Source: JBHPHI01 sp042569595 (GTDB taxonomy: Bacteria; Patescibacteriota; Microgenomatia; UBA1400; 2-01-FULL-45-11). From it: a stretch of DNA of 8,422 bases. This document shows, one piece after another, positions 1 to 6,949 of this stretch. The DNA lies in assembly GCA_042569595.1 (NCBI GenBank), contig JBHPHI010000028.1, positions 1 through 8,422 on the forward strand. Reading direction: 5' to 3'. The first letter of the stretch is position 1. Each line of letters opens with the position of its first letter. The notes under the pieces are model-generated. The model did not search any database, was not told the origin of the DNA, and saw nothing but the letters and a program-made list of their open reading frames with translations. The position numbers were made by a program, and so were the translations under genes.

Positions 1-1
1 C

Positions 2-187
2 AAAAAACTTAATACCAAACTAAAAGAAAAAATTAAACGTCATACAATAAATGTATTAAAAACAGTAAACAGCGAATACAACAAACTAGAAAAATCAATT
101 GGCAAAAAAGCTCACCCTGTAATAAAACTACACAGATACAACCACCCTAAATATTTCCCAGCAAATAAAATAAGAAAGTCATCTTAA
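2..187 (+). CDS. C-terminal fragment of an unrecognised basic protein (cut by window edge)
   Basis: This frame is open from the first bases of the window to a TAA at 185-187 and encodes the last 61 residues of a protein whose start lies outside. The fragment is rich in Lys, Asn and Ile, with about a quarter of residues Lys or Arg, and ends in a basic tail (NKIRKSS). No catalytic motif, cysteine or membrane segment is visible, and I do not recognise the family. Its stop codon is directly followed by the ATG of the next gene (TAAATG), with no gap, so the two are very probably cotranscribed and perhaps translationally coupled. Lysine-rich composition matches the next gene, which supports real coding. 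It could be a partner or substrate-binding protein of the E1-like enzyme, but only the position suggests that. Confidence 0.6.
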   Translation, partial: KKLNTKLKEKIKRHTINVLKTVNSEYNKLEKSIGKKAHPVIKLHRYNHPKYFPANKIRKSS

Positions 188-1288
188 ATGAGGCCTGTAA
201 TTTTTTCTTTCAAAAACTCAAAGAAATATAAAGAGACCATAAAAAACAATAGGCCACAAATAAGTGATAACTATAAAACATTCATTAAAGAGCTTTGGAA
301 GATTAAGTACCCAAAAAAACAAATCCCAACAAACAAACAACTAAATATAATCAAAAAAGAAACTGGACCAGGCAACTGGGCATATTTTCCTTGGAACAAC
401 ACCTTAACCCGCATCCCTTCAGAAAATCACATGTTTAAACTAAAAACTGCAAGAAACAAACTCTTAATATCAAAAATCGAGCAAAATAGACTAAGAAAAA
501 CCACTGCTGCTTTTTTGGGTCTTAGTGTTGGCTCTCATGCATCTATCACATGGATGATGCAATCTCACGCTAACAATATAAAAATTGCAGATTTCGACAC
601 TCTGGATGGCAGTAATCTAAATAGAATTCGATCTGGATGGCAAGACACAGGAAAAACAAAAACAGAACTTACAGCTCAACAAATATATCAGCAAAACCCT
701 TACGCAAGGGTGTGTTTATATAATGGAGTTACTCACGAAAACATTGAAAACATACTAAGAGATGATCCAAAAGTAAATATTATTATTGATTTAGTAGACA
801 GCTTAAGTATGAAGGTTGAGCTTAGAAAGATGGCAAGAAAACACAAAATCCCTGTAATCATGGCAACAGATGTTGGGAATAACATTAAAATTGAAGTTGA
901 GAGATATGATTTGAATAAAAATACTCCCCTTTTTAACAATCAATTAGGAAAAATTGAAGAAATTAATCTTTCAATACTTTCTCGTCCTGAAACCATCAAG
1001 CTCATTGTCAAACTAGTCGGACTAAAAAACAACTCTACCCCAATGCTTGAATCTTTGCTAGGAATAGGCAAAAAGATTCCCACATGGCCACAACTCGGAT
1101 CTTCCGCGACTATAGGGGGAGGGGTAATTACAACCCTAATAACAAAAATCGTGCAAAAGAAAAATGTAAAATCAGGCGTCTATTGGATAAATCTAGACAA
1201 AAAATTAGACTCTTTATATAACTCCAAAGAAAAATCAAAAAAAAGAAGCTTTCTTAAAAACACCGCAAAAAAAACCTTAGGTTTATAA
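188..1288 (+). CDS. ThiF/MoeB/E1-like adenylyltransferase (Rossmann-fold), zinc-less
   Basis: This is a 366-residue protein with an E1/ThiF core from about residue 100 to 325. E1-like enzymes use ATP to adenylate a C-terminal carboxylate, usually of a ubiquitin-like sulfur carrier or a peptide. Visible marks are a glycine loop GLSVGS (111-116, where classic E1s have GxGGxG), an acidic strand end followed by SNLNRI (D135, D137, 142-147), a Gly-Lys segment (155-158), an NP pair (170-171), DLVDS (201-205, the usual Mg/ATP aspartate region), a basic helix before ATD (226-228), and a Gly-rich TIGGGV (308-313). The only cysteine is C176, so the two CxxC zinc motifs of MoeB/ThiF are absent. The GLSVGS and ADFDTL-SNLNRI pattern recalls, from memory, the Rv1355c-like branch, which is often fused to a nitroreductase; no such domain is present here. 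The N-terminal 100 residues are basic and unassigned. There is no ribosome binding site; the ATG abuts the upstream stop. Confidence 0.8.
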   Translation: MRPVIFSFKNSKKYKETIKNNRPQISDNYKTFIKELWKIKYPKKQIPTNKQLNIIKKETGPGNWAYFPWNNTLTRIPSENHMFKLKTARNKLLISKIEQNRLRKTTAAFLGLSVGSHASITWMMQSHANNIKIADFDTLDGSNLNRIRSGWQDTGKTKTELTAQQIYQQNPYARVCLYNGVTHENIENILRDDPKVNIIIDLVDSLSMKVELRKMARKHKIPVIMATDVGNNIKIEVERYDLNKNTPLFNNQLGKIEEINLSILSRPETIKLIVKLVGLKNNSTPMLESLLGIGKKIPTWPQLGSSATIGGGVITTLITKIVQKKNVKSGVYWINLDKKLDSLYNSKEKSKKRSFLKNTAKKTLGL

Positions 1289-1289
1289 C

Positions 1290-1318
1290 TACAATTCATT
1301 GTTTAGGCCAGGTATACT
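1290..1318 (+). promoter_or_regulatory. Promoter of the histidine kinase gene, predicted leaderless
   Basis: A good -10 box, TATACT, lies at 1313-1318. Exactly six bases (AGAACT) separate it from the ATG at 1325, so the expected first transcribed base is the A of the start codon. The -35 region is poor: TACAAT at 1290-1295 gives a 17-bp spacer but matches the consensus weakly. No Shine-Dalgarno sequence is present upstream of this ATG, in agreement with a leaderless message. The start site is inferred from spacing only. Confidence 0.5.
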
Positions 1319-1324
1319 AGAACT

Positions 1325-3445
1325 ATGGAATATCTGCCCTGGGCAGCAACGATTCTTGCTGCATTAATAAATACCATACTTGGATTTTTTACCTACTACA
1401 AAAACCCAAAAAGCCAAACCAATAGATCGTTTGCTTCTTTCACCCTCACCTTAGCTTTATATTTATTTATTAACCAACTTTCCCTTGCGAAAAACTCACC
1501 AATCATAAGTCTCTTTTGGATGAGAACAGTGATGGTCTTGGCAGTGGTGCTAAATATCTCATTTTATTTATTAGTTCATGTTTTTCCAGAGCAAAAACGC
1601 TCTATCTCCAGAAGAAAAAAATTATTTTTGTATTCATTTACTGCAATTATGGGTATCCTCGCGGCTTCTCCTCTACTTTTTTCAGGAATTGATATAGAAA
1701 ATTTCAAACCCATACCTGGACCTGCTATGCCCCTATTTTTGCTTCACACTATATTCTTTTTAGGAGGAGGGGTTGTAAGCTTAGTTCGAAAGTTGAGAAA
1801 GTCAAAAGGCCTAGAAAAAGCCCAGATAAGATTTGTTTTTGTTGGCGCTCTTTTGATGTTTTTGCTCATTATTATTACAAACGTGGTGTTGGTATTTGCT
1901 TTTAATAATAGTAGTTTTGTGGGCCTTCTCCCTCTCTATACTACTTTTTTCGCTGGATCATTGGCATATGCCATTGTTAGACACAAGCTATTAGACGTAA
2001 ATGCCATTGTCTCAAGGGCAGTCACCTATGCCTTCTTAGTTATCATCACAACTTTTCTATATGCAGGATCTCTTTTGGCACTTGCAGATCTAGCTCCAGA
2101 GTCAAGTCACCAATTTATTACTATTGCTCTTGCTGTAATTCTTGCGTTCACTTTCAATCCTTTAAGGAAGATTATTCAAAAATCTACAGATAAACTATTA
2201 TTTAAAAAATCGTATGACTCAAATGTATTGTTAGATGACTTAGGTGACATAACAACTTCCACCCTATCTTTAAAAACAATTAGTCAAAAAGTATTAAAAA
2301 AATTAATAAAAACTCTCCAGATAAACAAGGCAGTTTTTATTTTTATTCAAACAAATCACAAAGTTGAGTCAGTCAGCATGGGATTTAACGACAGCTTCTC
2401 TATTTCAAAAACGGAAATAAAAAATATCACAAAAAAAGCAAAAACAAATCCCCTAGCTTATGAGGACATAACTAGCCAAAAAATAAAACAAATATACAAA
2501 AACAATGATTTTTCCGTGGTTCTTCCCCTGGAAAATTCAGGAAAAATTTACGGATTACTTGCATTGGGACATAAAAAATCTGGTGATATTTTCTCCACTC
2601 AAGACTTAAATACCTTAGATATCTTTGGACCACAAATTTCAGTTGCTATTCAAAACTCACTAGCTTACGAAAAAATCCGACAATTTAACATAACCTTAAG
2701 AGAGGAAGTTAAGCTCGCAACAAAAAAACTCAGAAAAGCTAATAAAGACCTGAGGCATTTAGATAAACTAAAAGACGAGTTTGTTTATGTTGCAACTCAC
2801 GAACTAAAAAACCCCGTTACAGCCATGAGAGGATACCTCTCAATGATTAATGAGGGTTCATTTGGAAGAATTCCAAAACAACTACAAGAACCAATAGTCC
2901 AATTAAACCAAAGCAATCAACAATTAGTTAATCTCGTTAATGATTTACTCCAAATTGCAAGAGCAGAAGCTCAGACTCTAAACGTCGATCTTGAAGACGT
3001 GAACATTTGTAAAGTTATAGAGGAAATAATTAAAAATATTCAACCTCTTGCTGATCAAAAGGATATAAAAATTAACTACTCATGCTCCAAAAAGGAAATC
3101 CTTATCAAAGCAGATTCTGACAGACTCAAAGAAGTTTTTAATAATCTAATATCAAACGCTATTAAATACTCAGAAAAAGGTACAATAGCCATTTCGTACG
3201 CCCAAGAAGGAAAATATATTGCCACCCACGTAAAAGACCAAGGAGTTGGTATTCCAAAGAAGGATCAAAAGAAAATATTCACCAGATTCTTTAGAGTCGA
3301 AGAGGAGGCTGCAAAAGGCATTCCAGGATCTGGTCTTGGTCTATTTATTGTAAGACAATTAGTTGAAAAAATGGGTGGAAAAATTTGGTTCACAAGCAAA
3401 TACGGTAAAGGCACGACATTTAGCTTCACTCTTCCAAAAGCATAA
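1325..3445 (+). CDS. Membrane sensor histidine kinase (multi-TM sensor, GAF-like, HisKA, HATPase)
   Basis: This 706-residue two-component sensor kinase is predicted to be in the cytoplasmic membrane. About nine hydrophobic segments fill residues 4-278, resembling the 7TM-type sensor region of kinases from Patescibacteria and Chloroflexi, including a YAIVRHKLLDV stretch (215-225). Residues about 305-445 look like a GAF-type domain. A charged helical linker (445-482) leads to the H-box VATHELKNP with phospho-acceptor H492, then the N-box NNLISNAIKYS (606-616), G1 DQGVGIP (638-644), F-box FTRFFRV (652-658) and G2 GSGLGL (668-673). All catalytic boxes are intact, so it should autophosphorylate. 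The signal is unknown. No response regulator gene is in the window, so its partner lies elsewhere. It has its own promoter and ends 5 bp before a strong terminator, which suggests a single-gene unit. Confidence 0.93.
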   Translation: MEYLPWAATILAALINTILGFFTYYKNPKSQTNRSFASFTLTLALYLFINQLSLAKNSPIISLFWMRTVMVLAVVLNISFYLLVHVFPEQKRSISRRKKLFLYSFTAIMGILAASPLLFSGIDIENFKPIPGPAMPLFLLHTIFFLGGGVVSLVRKLRKSKGLEKAQIRFVFVGALLMFLLIIITNVVLVFAFNNSSFVGLLPLYTTFFAGSLAYAIVRHKLLDVNAIVSRAVTYAFLVIITTFLYAGSLLALADLAPESSHQFITIALAVILAFTFNPLRKIIQKSTDKLLFKKSYDSNVLLDDLGDITTSTLSLKTISQKVLKKLIKTLQINKAVFIFIQTNHKVESVSMGFNDSFSISKTEIKNITKKAKTNPLAYEDITSQKIKQIYKNNDFSVVLPLENSGKIYGLLALGHKKSGDIFSTQDLNTLDIFGPQISVAIQNSLAYEKIRQFNITLREEVKLATKKLRKANKDLRHLDKLKDEFVYVATHELKNPVTAMRGYLSMINEGSFGRIPKQLQEPIVQLNQSNQQLVNLVNDLLQIARAEAQTLNVDLEDVNICKVIEEIIKNIQPLADQKDIKINYSCSKKEILIKADSDRLKEVFNNLISNAIKYSEKGTIAISYAQEGKYIATHVKDQGVGIPKKDQKKIFTRFFRVEEEAAKGIPGSGLGLFIVRQLVEKMGGKIWFTSKYGKGTTFSFTLPKA

Positions 3446-3469
3446 AAAAGAGCCGCTTAAAAGCGGCTC
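3444..3469. terminator. Bidirectional rho-independent terminator between the kinase and dsbA
   Basis: The arms GAGCCGCT (3450-3457) and AGCGGCTC (3462-3469) form a perfect 8-bp GC-rich stem with a TAAA loop. Read on the minus strand the hairpin is followed at once by six T residues (positions 3449-3444), a classic terminator for dsbA. Read on the plus strand it is followed by an AT-rich tract ending in TTTTT, adequate for the kinase gene. It lies between two convergent stop codons, exactly where a shared terminator is expected. Confidence 0.92.
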
Positions 3470-3492
3470 AATTAAATTTATTTTTCAAAAAA

Positions 3493-4215
3493 CTATAAAG
3501 ACTCTTCGATTAATTTCTCAAATGCAGCATAAGGCTGTGCCCCAACTAAAGATGTGCCATTCACAAAAAATGAGGGTGTTCCAGAGGCGCCTACTTTTGC
3601 TGCAAGCTCTAGATCAGCATCAATAGCTTCTGCAAATTTATCACTCTCAACACAACTTGAAAAATCAGTCGTATTCAATCCTAACTCGACTGCATATGAA
3701 GCAAATTTTTCACCTGAATCCCCTACAGACCATTTGTCTTGATTTTCAAACAATAGACTATGCATCTCCTTATATTTTCCCTGATCTCCCGCACAACGAG
3801 CAGCTAAGGCTGCAGGTTTAGCATTGGGGTGAAAACTGAGTGGAAGATCTCTCATTATGTAACGAACCTTTCCAGTATCTACATAATTCTCAACGATCTG
3901 AACAAAAGTTTCATCAGTATATCTTTTACAAAATGGGCACTCAAAATCCGTAAATTCAACCAAAGTAACAGGAGCATTTTCATCACCAAAGGCATATGCT
4001 GGATCAACCAAAAGGTTTTCAAGAGCATCCCCTTCCAGCACCGTTGGTTCCTCAGGTTGTTGAGCTTGTTCTTTTGCATTCAATGGTCCAGAAGGGCTCC
4101 CTCCTTTTTCATATACCTGAACCTTTCCCCACATCATTCCTAAAGCAAAAGCTGCTCCGATCAGAGCAATCACCATTACTGGTAGTGCTTTATCTTGTAC
4201 TGATTTTCCTGCCAT
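3493..4215 (-). CDS. Membrane-anchored DsbA-family thiol oxidoreductase
   Basis: This is a 240-residue thioredoxin-fold oxidoreductase that should act outside the cytoplasmic membrane, making or rearranging disulfides. A single hydrophobic segment (11-28) serves as an uncleaved anchor; no lipobox cysteine is present. A flexible Pro/Gln/Glu-rich linker (38-60) precedes the DsbA domain. The active site is CPFC (C93, C96) within TDFECPFCKRY, and the cis-proline loop is GTPSFFVNG (T213, P214). A second cysteine pair, C141 and C188, probably forms a structural disulfide, as seen in several DsbA homologues of Gram-positive type. The ATG at 4215 was chosen because GGAGG (4224-4220) lies four bases upstream and a promoter occupies 4244-4272; a longer frame from 4272 would run through that promoter. 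No DsbB or VKOR reoxidant is visible in the window. Confidence 0.93.
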   Translation of the reverse strand: MAGKSVQDKALPVMVIALIGAAFALGMMWGKVQVYEKGGSPSGPLNAKEQAQQPEEPTVLEGDALENLLVDPAYAFGDENAPVTLVEFTDFECPFCKRYTDETFVQIVENYVDTGKVRYIMRDLPLSFHPNAKPAALAARCAGDQGKYKEMHSLLFENQDKWSVGDSGEKFASYAVELGLNTTDFSSCVESDKFAEAIDADLELAAKVGASGTPSFFVNGTSLVGAQPYAAFEKLIEESL

Positions 4216-4219
4216 TATT

Positions 4220-4224
4220 CCTCC
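4220..4224 (-). promoter_or_regulatory. Shine-Dalgarno site fixing the dsbA start
   Basis: On the minus strand AAAAAAAGGAGG precedes AATA and the ATG at 4215-4213. This site decides for the 240-residue protein starting MAGKSVQ over a 19-residue longer in-frame version. Confidence 0.88.
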
Positions 4225-4243
4225 TTTTTTTAATACACGGCAA

Positions 4244-4272
4244 ACTATACCTATCAAAAAAGACCGGGTCAA
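4244..4272 (-). promoter_or_regulatory. Sigma70-type promoter of dsbA
   Basis: On the minus strand TTGACC (4272-4267) and TATAGT (4249-4244) are separated by exactly 17 bp. Each hexamer matches the consensus at five of six positions. The predicted start near 4237 gives a leader of about 22 nt that contains the dsbA ribosome binding site. The -35 box lies inside the hairpin that ends the glutamate dehydrogenase gene. Confidence 0.8.
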
Positions 4273-4293
4273 GCTGCCTTATTTAAGCTGACC
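4256..4293 (-). terminator. Probable terminator of the csoR-trx-trxB-gdh operon
   Basis: On the minus strand GGTCAGCT (4293-4286) pairs with AGCTTGACC (4275-4267), an 8-bp stem with one bulged base and a 10-base loop. Six T residues (4261-4256) follow five bases after the stem. The bulge and the short gap before the T-tract make it weaker than the terminator at 3450, so some read-through into dsbA is possible. Confidence 0.5.
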
Positions 4294-4310
4294 TCCCTAA
4301 AACGAACATG

Positions 4311-5558
4311 CTACTTTCGGCTTATTCGCCCCCTAATCTTCATTGCTTTTACTACCCTCTCAACAGCTCCCATGTATGCCGCCATTCGCATAGGAACTTC
4401 TTTTTCATTAAAGCGCGTCCATGTTTCCATAAACGCCTTATCCATAATTTCTTTAAGTTTTGAAAAAACCTCTTCTTTTTCCCAGTAGTAACCCATATTA
4501 TTTTGAGCCCATTCAAAATATGACACAGTTACTCCACCCGCATTTGCAAGAACATCGGGAATAGAAATTACTCCCCCATCATGCAATACCTTATCAGCCT
4601 CTGGGGTGATTGGTCCATTTGCAAGCTCAATAATATATTTGGCCTTAATATTTTTCACATTCTCTTTTGAAATTACATTTTCCAAAGCAGCTGGAACCAA
4701 AACATCAACATCAAGCTCCAGCAACTCGTCATTAGTTATTGATTTTGATCCTTCAAAATCCAACACACTTCCCGTTTCAGTTTTATGATTATAAACAGCT
4801 TCAATATGAAGGCCCTTCTTCCTATAAACCCCTCCTCTAGAGTCTGAAATTGCCACCACTTTGTATCCAACATCTTCTGCAAAGTCCGCAAACCAATAAC
4901 CCACATTTCCCATTCCCTGAATGGCTATAGTAACTTCATCTTTTTTCAAACCTTTTACTTCCGCAAGTTTCTCCAAAACATAATATCCTCCCAACCCAGT
5001 AGCTTCCGTTCTACCAAGAGACCCACCCAACTCAATTGGCTTTCCAGTCAGCACTCCAGGCTCTTGTTTTCCTTTAATAGATTCATACTCATCAAGCATC
5101 CAAGCCATTATTTGAGGATTTGTATTTACATCAGGCGCTGGCACATCCTTCCAAGACCCAATATCATCCGCAATAAAGCTAATATATTCCCTACTCAATC
5201 TTTCAAGCTCCGCTTTAGATAGTTTTTTTGGATCAACAATCACTCCGCCTTTACCACCACCATATGGAATTCCAACAGTGCTACACTTCCAAGTCATCCA
5301 CATAGACAGCGCTTTTACCTCATCTTCACTCACTTGTGGATGAAACCTTATTCCACCCTTATGTGGCCCAACAGCATCATTATGCTGTGAACGAAAGGCT
5401 GGAAACTCTTTTGTCGTTCCATCGTCCATTTTTACTTTTAGTTTTGTCTTCAACAATTTCTGTGGCTTAGATAAAACACTTACTGTTTTCTCATCAAGAT
5501 CCAACAGTTTTGATACTTGCTCTAACTGAGCAACAGCATTCTTATACGGATTACTCAT
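4311..5558 (-). CDS. gdhA: Glutamate dehydrogenase, hexameric Glu/Leu/Phe/Val dehydrogenase family
   Basis: This 415-residue cytoplasmic enzyme interconverts glutamate and 2-oxoglutarate plus ammonia with NAD(P)(H). The length is typical of the small hexameric class. Counting from the ATG, the substrate lysine is K67 in GPHKGG, a second conserved lysine is K91, the catalytic lysine is K103 in GGGKGG, and the catalytic aspartate is D143 in PAPDVNT. The coenzyme domain has GMGNVG (215-220) with D239 at the end of the second strand, in SDSRGG. S346 in NAGGVTVSYFEW fits the serine that contacts the substrate in glutamate-specific members. Cofactor preference cannot be settled by eye. GGAGG (5567-5563) lies four bases before the ATG at 5558; a TTG one codon earlier is less likely. 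It starts 33 bp after the trxB stop with no promoter seen, so it belongs to the redox operon. Confidence 0.93.
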   Translation of the reverse strand: MSNPYKNAVAQLEQVSKLLDLDEKTVSVLSKPQKLLKTKLKVKMDDGTTKEFPAFRSQHNDAVGPHKGGIRFHPQVSEDEVKALSMWMTWKCSTVGIPYGGGKGGVIVDPKKLSKAELERLSREYISFIADDIGSWKDVPAPDVNTNPQIMAWMLDEYESIKGKQEPGVLTGKPIELGGSLGRTEATGLGGYYVLEKLAEVKGLKKDEVTIAIQGMGNVGYWFADFAEDVGYKVVAISDSRGGVYRKKGLHIEAVYNHKTETGSVLDFEGSKSITNDELLELDVDVLVPAALENVISKENVKNIKAKYIIELANGPITPEADKVLHDGGVISIPDVLANAGGVTVSYFEWAQNNMGYYWEKEEVFSKLKEIMDKAFMETWTRFNEKEVPMRMAAYMGAVERVVKAMKIRGRISRK

Positions 5559-5562
5559 CAAC

Positions 5563-5567
5563 CCTCC
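5563..5567 (-). promoter_or_regulatory. Shine-Dalgarno site fixing the glutamate dehydrogenase start
   Basis: GGAGG on the minus strand stands four bases before ATG at 5558-5556, the same spacing as in all other minus-strand genes here. An adjacent in-frame TTG at 5561-5559 would leave only one base, so ATG is preferred. Confidence 0.85.
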
Positions 5568-5591
5568 AAATAAATACTGATAAACTAATTA

Positions 5592-6599
5592 TTAATCTGC
5601 AGACTCAATTCTAATTTCTCTCTCAAGGTACCATTCAACATCCAAGGCTGCCATAGCACCATATCCAGCAGCAGTAATTGCTTGTCTGTATCTAAAATCA
5701 ACCACATCCCCAGCCGCAAACACCCCATCAACACTCGTCATTGTTGGATATTGAACCAAACCACCTTCATTTAGGTGATTTAAAGCCATTTCTCCACTTT
5801 GCTTAGACAACGCCAGTCTTGTTAGTAAATATCCTTTATCATCCAAATCTAACGAATCTTTAAACAAATCAGTCATCGGCCTATGGCCTATGGCCAAAAA
5901 CAAACCGTCAGCTTCTAGTTCACTGGTGTTTTGATCTTTATTGTTTAAAACAACAATTTTCTCCAGTTTTTGCTCACCCAAAACCTCCTTTACCTCCGCA
6001 TTCCACATGACCTTTACTTTAGGATTTTCCAACACTCTTTTTTGCATAATTTTACTTGCCCGAAGCTCATCTCTTCGAACCAACATTGTCACTGACGAAG
6101 CAAACTTTGTTAAAGCCAGAGTATCTTCTATCGCAGCATCACCGCCCCCCACAACAAACGTGTTTTTATCTTTATAAAAAGGTGCATCACAAACAGCACA
6201 CACCGCCACCCCACGCCCCAATAGCTTTTCTTCCCCAGGAACCCCAAGCATAATCGCCTCAGCTCCAGTAGAAATTACTACAGCATGGGATTGATATTCG
6301 TCATCGCCAGACCACACCTTAAATGGTTTCTGAGAAAAATCTACCTTTGTAATGTTTTTATCAATCACTTCAGCCCCAAACCTAATAGCTTGCTTTCTCA
6401 TTTCAGTCATTAGATCAGGCCCCATAATGCCGTTCTCAAAACCAGGATAATTCTCCACCTCAGTCGTAAACATCAATTGCCCACCGCTTTTCTCTCCAGC
6501 AAACATTAAGGGTTTCAAAAAAGCCCGAGAAGTATATATTGAACTCGCCCAACCAGAAGGACCAGATCCGATGATTATTAAGTTCCTGACCTCAGACAT
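5592..6599 (-). CDS. trxB: Thioredoxin reductase (NAD(P)H, FAD)
   Basis: This 335-residue flavoprotein should reduce the thioredoxin encoded just upstream, in the cytoplasm. The FAD-binding loop is GSGPSG (11-16), the redox-active pair is C134/C137 in CAVCDAP, the NADPH domain has VVGGGDAA (149-156) and RRDELRAS (175-182, the basic residues that favour NADPH), and the second FAD motif is GVFAAGDVVD (292-301) followed by RQAITAAGYGAMAA. The active site differs slightly from the usual CATCDG. The protein is about 15 to 20 residues longer than the usual enzyme because of an extra segment around residues 261-285, between GYL and the TSVDGVFAAGD motif. It starts 23 bp after the trxA stop, with GGAGG four bases before the ATG. 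The order trxA-trxB with a single upstream promoter supports one transcript. Confidence 0.96.
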   Translation of the reverse strand: MSEVRNLIIIGSGPSGWASSIYTSRAFLKPLMFAGEKSGGQLMFTTEVENYPGFENGIMGPDLMTEMRKQAIRFGAEVIDKNITKVDFSQKPFKVWSGDDEYQSHAVVISTGAEAIMLGVPGEEKLLGRGVAVCAVCDAPFYKDKNTFVVGGGDAAIEDTLALTKFASSVTMLVRRDELRASKIMQKRVLENPKVKVMWNAEVKEVLGEQKLEKIVVLNNKDQNTSELEADGLFLAIGHRPMTDLFKDSLDLDDKGYLLTRLALSKQSGEMALNHLNEGGLVQYPTMTSVDGVFAAGDVVDFRYRQAITAAGYGAMAALDVEWYLEREIRIESAD

Positions 6600-6622
6600 G
6601 ACTCCTCCTTTTTTAAACAGGC

Positions 6623-6937
6623 TTATTTATCCAACATATCTCTATATCCTTGCTCTCCGCCAAAACCTATTTTTCTATCCTTTTCCTCTCCCCCATCAAA
6701 CAACACCACCGTGGGGATGCTCATTACACCATGTTGTTGAGCCAATTCTTGGTTTTGATCAACATCAACCTTAACAATCAGCGCCTTGTCTTTGTACTCA
6801 TCTGCGAGCTTATCTAACACTGGAGCTGCCATCTTGCATGGACCACACCACTCAGCAAAAAAATCTACCAATACAGGCTTGTCAGACTTTATAACCGTTT
6901 CTTCAAATTTATCGCTGTTTATATGCATAGCTGCCAT
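6623..6937 (-). CDS. trxA: Thioredoxin
   Basis: This 104-residue protein has the full thioredoxin fold and normal family length. The active site is WCGPCK (30-35, cysteines C31 and C34) after VDFFAEW, and the cis-proline is P75 in SIPT. It is a cytoplasmic dithiol carrier, reduced by the TrxB encoded 23 bp downstream, and the likely electron donor for the CcdA protein encoded upstream. It begins 12 bp after the end of the CsoR-family gene, and that gap holds the GGAGG site four bases before the ATG, so the two genes must share a message. There is no signal peptide. The direct cotranscription with a thiol-containing repressor suggests induction under thiol stress. Confidence 0.97.
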   Translation of the reverse strand: MAAMHINSDKFEETVIKSDKPVLVDFFAEWCGPCKMAAPVLDKLADEYKDKALIVKVDVDQNQELAQQHGVMSIPTVVLFDGGEEKDRKIGFGGEQGYRDMLDK

Positions 6938-6949
6938 ATTTCCTCCTAT

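Noticed and set aside
3829..4143. Plus-strand open frame of about 104 codons opposite dsbA
   Set aside because: It lies wholly antisense to a gene with clear catalytic motifs, has no start signal, and its product resembles no protein. Similar antisense frames across gdh, trxB and the E1-like gene were dropped for the same reason.
4216..4272. Longer dsbA reading frame starting at 4272 (19 extra residues)
   Set aside because: The extension runs through a -35/-10 pair and the ribosome binding site at 4220-4224; the shorter start has a normal signal-anchor N-terminus.
5559..5561. TTG start for glutamate dehydrogenase
   Set aside because: It leaves only one base after GGAGG, while the next codon, ATG, has the four-base spacing used by all minus-strand neighbours.
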